Positions 32,285-35,535 of a DNA stretch of 35,535 bases are shown here, in pieces. The stretch comes from an uncultured Myxococcales bacterium (GTDB lineage: Bacteria > Myxococcota_A > Polyangia > Nannocystales > Nannocystaceae): positions 1-35,535 of the forward strand of contig CADEGN010000055.1 in NCBI GenBank assembly GCA_902826865.1. Direction: 5' to 3'. The first letter of the stretch is position 1. Each line of letters begins with the position of its first letter. The position numbers and the translations under genes are program-made. The notes below the pieces were generated by a model. It was not told the DNA's origin. It made no database searches and worked only from the letters and a program-made list of their open reading frames with translations.

Positions 32285-33472
32285 CTACTCGAGCGGCGTT
32301 GGGGCATCGGCCATCGGCTTCACCTTGGCGGTGCGTGCCGGCGGACGCGCGCGCGCGAGGTAAGCCGCGGGATCCACGGGTTTCTCGCCGTGGCGCAACT
32401 CGACGTAGACCGTCGGACCGAGGCCATCGTCCTCGGCCTTCGGCGCGACGCGCCCAATCACAGTGCCGCCAGCGACCGCGTCGCCCTCACGTACGCGGAG
32501 GTCCCAGAGCCGCGCGGTGAGGGAGTACTGCCCCCCTCCATGCTCGATCACCACGGCTTGACCAAAATCCGGCAGCTCGCTGACGAGAACCACGCGGCCC
32601 GCCGCCATGGCGATCACCTTCTCGCCGCGAGCGGCGGCGAGTTCGACGCCGCTGCGCTGCACAGCCACCCGCAGCACCCGGTCTTGGTGGCTGCCAAAAC
32701 CGCCGACGATTTTGCCGGGCACGGGTCGTCGCAACTCCGCCACATCAAGCCCACGATGGACCGACAGCTCGCGCCAGTTCTCCTTCACCAACGCGACGAG
32801 CTCGCGATTGGCGCGGCGGGCCTTATCGCCTGCCCGACGAAGGTCCAGCTTGCGCTTGGCGGCCGCCTCGGACAGCTCGGGATCGAATGCGGTACCGGCC
32901 TGGGTGAGAACGTCGCCTTCCATCTCGAACATCGTGGCCACGGCACCGAGGGCATCGAGCTCGCGCGTGGCGGACAGTAGCTCGGATCGGGCCCGCATCC
33001 GCGCGCGCCGGTGCGAGGCCAGCTGGTGCAGATCGCGACGAACGAGCGTATGCAGCGTGCGCGCACGTGCCAGGCGCACAGCCGTCGATCCACGGGCGTC
33101 ATCGCCAAGCGACTCCCCAAACGCAAGACGGGCCGCGCCACCCCGTGCGAGCTTGTAAAGCGCCCGCGCCCGGGCGCGCACCAGGCCTTCGCGCGTGTCC
33201 TGCCCGTCGGCATAGGCGCCCAGACGGCGCATGCTCTCATTGCTAGCGTGGTCGAGGATCGCCGCGGTGTACTGCAGGCTCGCGCGCTCGCGCTCGATCG
33301 CCTCAAGACCCTGGTGGACCTCGCTCGCCGATCGCGTGAGCCCAAGTTCGCGGCGCAGCGACTCGACGAGCGCGGCCCCGGCACTCACGGCGGCCCGCGG
33401 TCGTGCTACCGCTGTGCCACCAACGCCGACGAGCAACACGACGATTAGCGCACTGAGACGGCTGCAGGTCAT
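32285..33472 (-). CDS. envC: EnvC-like activator with catalytically degenerate LytM (M23) domain
   Basis: A 395-residue exported protein expected to dock on FtsX and switch on septal amidases. A signal peptide (LSALIVVLLVGVGGTAVA) leads to a long coiled coil (about 40-260, rich in Arg, Ala, Leu and Glu), then a LytM domain. The zinc ligands of active M23 enzymes are replaced. The HxxxD region reads RSGVELAA, the YAHL region reads LTARLWDL, and HLHFE reads TVYVELR. This is the same pattern as E. coli EnvC, which has lost protease activity and acts as an activator. ATG 33472 is two bases after the ftsX stop. Order ftsE-ftsX-envC and the degenerate domain make this assignment strong. Confidence 0.9.
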   Translation of the reverse strand: MTCSRLSALIVVLLVGVGGTAVARPRAAVSAGAALVESLRRELGLTRSASEVHQGLEAIERERASLQYTAAILDHASNESMRRLGAYADGQDTREGLVRARARALYKLARGGAARLAFGESLGDDARGSTAVRLARARTLHTLVRRDLHQLASHRRARMRARSELLSATRELDALGAVATMFEMEGDVLTQAGTAFDPELSEAAAKRKLDLRRAGDKARRANRELVALVKENWRELSVHRGLDVAELRRPVPGKIVGGFGSHQDRVLRVAVQRSGVELAAARGEKVIAMAAGRVVLVSELPDFGQAVVIEHGGGQYSLTARLWDLRVREGDAVAGGTVIGRVAPKAEDDGLGPTVYVELRHGEKPVDPAAYLARARPPARTAKVKPMADAPTPLE

Positions 33473-33474
33473 GC

Positions 33475-34377
33475 TCAGGCCTCGACGTAGCGGGCAACAG
33501 CGGCCCGGCTGCCCAACACACCGAGTGCCGCACCGAAGCCGACGAGGACGATGCACTCGGGTGGCGAGAGAAAACGCAGGCTGCCGGCAGCGAACGCGAG
33601 CGCGAACGCATCGGCCACGAGCGAACCGACCTCAGCAAACCCGAGCCAGAGCAGCGCCACCGCGAGCGTCGCCCCCAACGCACCCTGCACGAGTCCCTCG
33701 ACGACGAACGGCCCGCGGACGAACGCGGCAGTACCACCCACGAGCCGCAAGATCTGGATCTCAGCTCGACGCGCGTAGACCGCGAGACGTATCGTGCTCC
33801 AAACGATGGTGAGGCAGGCAAAACCCACCAACGCCGCGGCGCCGATCGCCACCTGACGCAAGGTTGCAAGCAATTGCTCCGCGCGCTCCGCCCACGCGCC
33901 GGCGACGACGACCTCCTCGACGATCGGCTCAGAGCGGAGCTGCGCGGCCAAAACCGCCGCGTCATCGCTCGCACTCGAATCGGCGAGGCGCACCTCGATC
34001 GAGGTTGGCAGAACATCGGCATCGACCCCGTCGAGAAGCCCGGGATCGTCGCCGAGTCCCTCGACCAAACGCTGCAGCGCCAACTCCGGTGCGATGGTCT
34101 CGCTAGAACTGACGCCGGCGACGGTCGCAAGACGGCTCGCTAGCTCGGAGGCGGCTGCCGGCTCTACCTCGTCGACGAGGTAGACGGTGATGGGAACATC
34201 GACGCCCCAGCGGTCCGCGATCGACTGGGCGTTTTGCCAGACGAGGACGACGGTCCCGAGTAGGAGCATGCAGACCGCGATGGTGGCCATCGCGAGGACC
34301 TGAACGAGCGGCGCCTGCACCATGCCGCGGACCCCACGCGCGATGATGTAGACGAGCGACGTCAACGCTCGGTTCAT
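33475..34377 (-). CDS. ftsX: Cell division protein FtsX
   Basis: Membrane partner of FtsE; transmits ATP hydrolysis across the inner membrane to the periplasmic activator. Four membrane segments fit the FtsX plan: [20 protein letters not shown] at the N-terminus, then a periplasmic loop (about 60-165), then [37 protein letters not shown] and [23 protein letters not shown] 34377 overlaps the ftsE stop in an ATGA arrangement, and the gene ends two bases before envC, so translation of the three is coupled. At 300 residues it is normal for FtsX. Confidence 0.93.
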   Translation of the reverse strand: MNRALTSLVYIIARGVRGMVQAPLVQVLAMATIAVCMLLLGTVVLVWQNAQSIADRWGVDVPITVYLVDEVEPAAASELASRLATVAGVSSSETIAPELALQRLVEGLGDDPGLLDGVDADVLPTSIEVRLADSSASDDAAVLAAQLRSEPIVEEVVVAGAWAERAEQLLATLRQVAIGAAALVGFACLTIVWSTIRLAVYARRAEIQILRLVGGTAAFVRGPFVVEGLVQGALGATLAVALLWLGFAEVGSLVADAFALAFAAGSLRFLSPPECIVLVGFGAALGVLGSRAAVARYVEA

Positions 34378-35123
34378 GCCGGGACTCCGATCGGTTCAAC
34401 CGTGGATTCGGGCGTCGGAGCCGCGACGAGCGCCCGCGCAAGACCCTCCGAGTCGGCGACCAAGCGGCCATCCGTGAGGGCGAGCACGTGGCTCGCCGCC
34501 GCGTGCTCATGCACGAGCGGATCGTGCGTCGCGAGAAGAACGGTGGTGCCGCGTTGGCAGACCGACCCGAGCAGCTCGAGGATCTCGCGGGTCAGCCGCG
34601 GGTCGAGGTTGCCGGTGGGTTCGTCGGCGAGCAGGATCGCCGGCTCTCCTGCGAGGGCCCGAGCAATCGCCACCCGTTGTTGCTCGCCACCCGAGAGGCA
34701 CCGAACGGGGCGACGCGTATCGGGATCGAGCTCGACGTCGGCGAGGGCTTTGCGCGCGCGCGCGTCGACGTGGGCGCGGGGAAGCCCGAGCACCTGGAGC
34801 GCCAGGGCCACGTTTTCCCGCGGAGTCGCATCGCTCAGAAGCTTGAAGTCCTGAAATACCGCGCCGACGTTGCGGCGCAAGTACGGGATGCTCGACTTTC
34901 GCAGCCGCGCGATGTCGCGATCGGCCACGCGAATCGTGCCGTGCTCTGGCCGCTCCATCGCGAGGATCAGCTTGAGCAGCGTGCTCTTGCCCGCGCCTGA
35001 TGGTCCCTGCAAGAGTGCGAATGCCCCCTCCGCGATCCGCAACGACACGTCGGCCAACGCGGCCTTGCGCGCACGGCCGCTGCCATAGCTCATGGTGACG
35101 CCGCAGAGCTCGAGGATCGCCAC
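34374..35123 (-). CDS. ftsE: Cell division ATP-binding protein FtsE
   Basis: The ABC ATPase of the FtsEX complex that couples cytokinesis to septal wall hydrolysis. The 249 residues carry Walker A GPSGAGKS (40-47), the Q-loop FQDFKLL, signature [15 protein letters not shown] (from 143), Walker [13 protein letters not shown] (Glu168) and the switch His200 (LLATHD). GTG 35123 is preferred: FtsE proteins begin with a short strand such as AILELCGV, whereas codons further upstream (open to 35345) are Arg/Pro-rich and not conserved-looking. The stop overlaps the ftsX start by four bases. It is the first gene of the envelope operon; its promoter should lie in the 185-bp gap to the divergent aminotransferase. 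Confidence 0.95.
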   Translation of the reverse strand: MAILELCGVTMSYGSGRARKAALADVSLRIAEGAFALLQGPSGAGKSTLLKLILAMERPEHGTIRVADRDIARLRKSSIPYLRRNVGAVFQDFKLLSDATPRENVALALQVLGLPRAHVDARARKALADVELDPDTRRPVRCLSGGEQQRVAIARALAGEPAILLADEPTGNLDPRLTREILELLGSVCQRGTTVLLATHDPLVHEHAAASHVLALTDGRLVADSEGLARALVAAPTPESTVEPIGVPA

Positions 35124-35295
35124 GTAAGGGACTCGCCACGGCAGGTTGCACAGGCGAGATCCGCGGCGCAAATTTCTGACGGGAACGCCGGCCGCTTTCG
35201 TCTGCGCCCCCTCAGCCCGCCGGCTTGGTGGGGGCAGCGGCGGTGGATCAACGGCGATCGCGGGAGGCCACGAAGGATGCGAAGCTGAGCCTGCC

Positions 35296-35300
35296 GAGGA
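35296..35300 (+). promoter_or_regulatory. Ribosome binding site supporting a TTG start
   Basis: GAGGA at 35296-35300 lies eight bases before TTG 35309. An in-frame TGA sits at 35303-35305, so no start further upstream is possible, and the next start-like codon is well inside the conserved protein. This makes TTG 35309 the best start. Confidence 0.55.
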
Positions 35301-35308
35301 TCTGAATT

Positions 35309-35535
35309 TTGCCAGGATTCCCACGGTTCGCGTGGCACCGAGCACGCATCGTCCCTTTTACCGAGGCCGGCGTCTCGCTTGCTGACCGCGGGCTCGTGTT
35401 CGGTGAGAGCGTCTACGAAGTGCTGCCGATCACAGGCTCCCACATCCGTTGGCTCGATCCACACATCGAACGCCTACGGCGCGGCGCGGAGGAGCTCGGG
35501 CTGTTCGGCTCCGAGGCGTTCGTGCGCGCGCACGG
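35309..35535 (+). CDS. Class IV aminotransferase, 3' end off the window
   Basis: The first 75 residues of a PLP-dependent class IV aminotransferase (branched-chain or D-amino acid type, or aminodeoxychorismate lyase). The N-terminal family pattern is clear: GVSLADRGLVFGESVYEVL, then a sugar-like turn and WLDPHIERLRRGAEELGL. The D-alanine/branched-chain members share this SxxDRGxxxGDGxFE form with HxxRLxxSAxxLG; here the aromatic is Tyr (VYEV). The substrate cannot be told from the N-terminus. The frame is open to the window edge. It is divergent from ftsE across 185 bp. Confidence 0.82.
   Translation, partial: MPGFPRFAWHRARIVPFTEAGVSLADRGLVFGESVYEVLPITGSHIRWLDPHIERLRRGAEELGLFGSEAFVRAH

Noticed and set aside
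32152..32307. Upstream extension of the ctpA frame
   Set aside because: The 52 extra residues are Arg/Trp/Ala-rich and would put the signal anchor internally.
1..35535. tRNA, rRNA, CRISPR array, prophage or transposase
   Set aside because: No cloverleaf, repeat-spacer array or mobile-element protein was recognised on either strand.

Overview
The window is high-GC bacterial DNA (roughly two thirds G+C by eye), densely coding, with many GTG starts and short gaps. It most resembles a myxobacterium (phylum Myxococcota), probably of the Nannocystis/Enhygromyxa side. The evidence is a MYXO-CTERM-like tail on a secreted trypsin-like protease, Ser/Thr/Gly/Asp-rich secreted lipoproteins of the kind common in that group, a myxobacterial-type sigma-70 factor, and genes for sterol enzymes, which are rare in bacteria but known in that lineage. 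The taxonomic call is inference; no rRNA gene is present.

Layout. Positions 1-2430 hold a sigma factor whose frame runs off the left edge and a secreted HExxH metalloprotease-like protein. Positions 2422-9081 are the most interesting part, a compact group of sterol/steroid-type enzymes: two divergent extended short-chain dehydrogenases (3-beta-hydroxysteroid dehydrogenase/HpnA-like), a steroid 5-alpha-reductase homologue, a flavin 3-ketosteroid-dehydrogenase-like enzyme, an ERG2/sigma-1-receptor-type sterol C8 isomerase, a ketosteroid-isomerase-like protein and a small membrane protein. Together they could isomerise the ring-B double bond and, through 3-keto intermediates, add, move or remove double bonds at C4/C5. 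Every element except the substrate is readable from the sequence.

Positions 9148-18481 are a mixed set: a LysM/MepA-type murein endopeptidase, a catalase-like heme protein, an RsmC-like methyltransferase, a large SWIM-SNF2 helicase, a lamin-tail-domain lipoprotein, and a divergent AlkB/endonuclease V-like pair for DNA damage repair. Positions 18482-28412 hold exported and redox proteins: a membrane M28 peptidase, a MYXO-CTERM trypsin-like protease, a Cys-rich repeat lipoprotein, a DUF255/thioredoxin-fold lipoprotein, a CrtI-like flavoprotein and a second MepA-like endopeptidase. Positions 28478-35123 (minus strand) carry ftsE-ftsX-envC-ctpA-yibQ, a tightly packed envelope/cell-division operon, followed by a FHA-domain membrane protein that probably has its own promoter. 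The right edge cuts a divergent class IV aminotransferase gene with a TTG start.

No tRNA, rRNA, CRISPR array, insertion sequence or prophage gene was seen. Regulatory-looking DNA includes a 15-bp hairpin after the sigma factor, a 40-bp perfect palindrome between two convergent genes, and a 14-bp near-identical direct repeat between the two divergent dehydrogenase genes.
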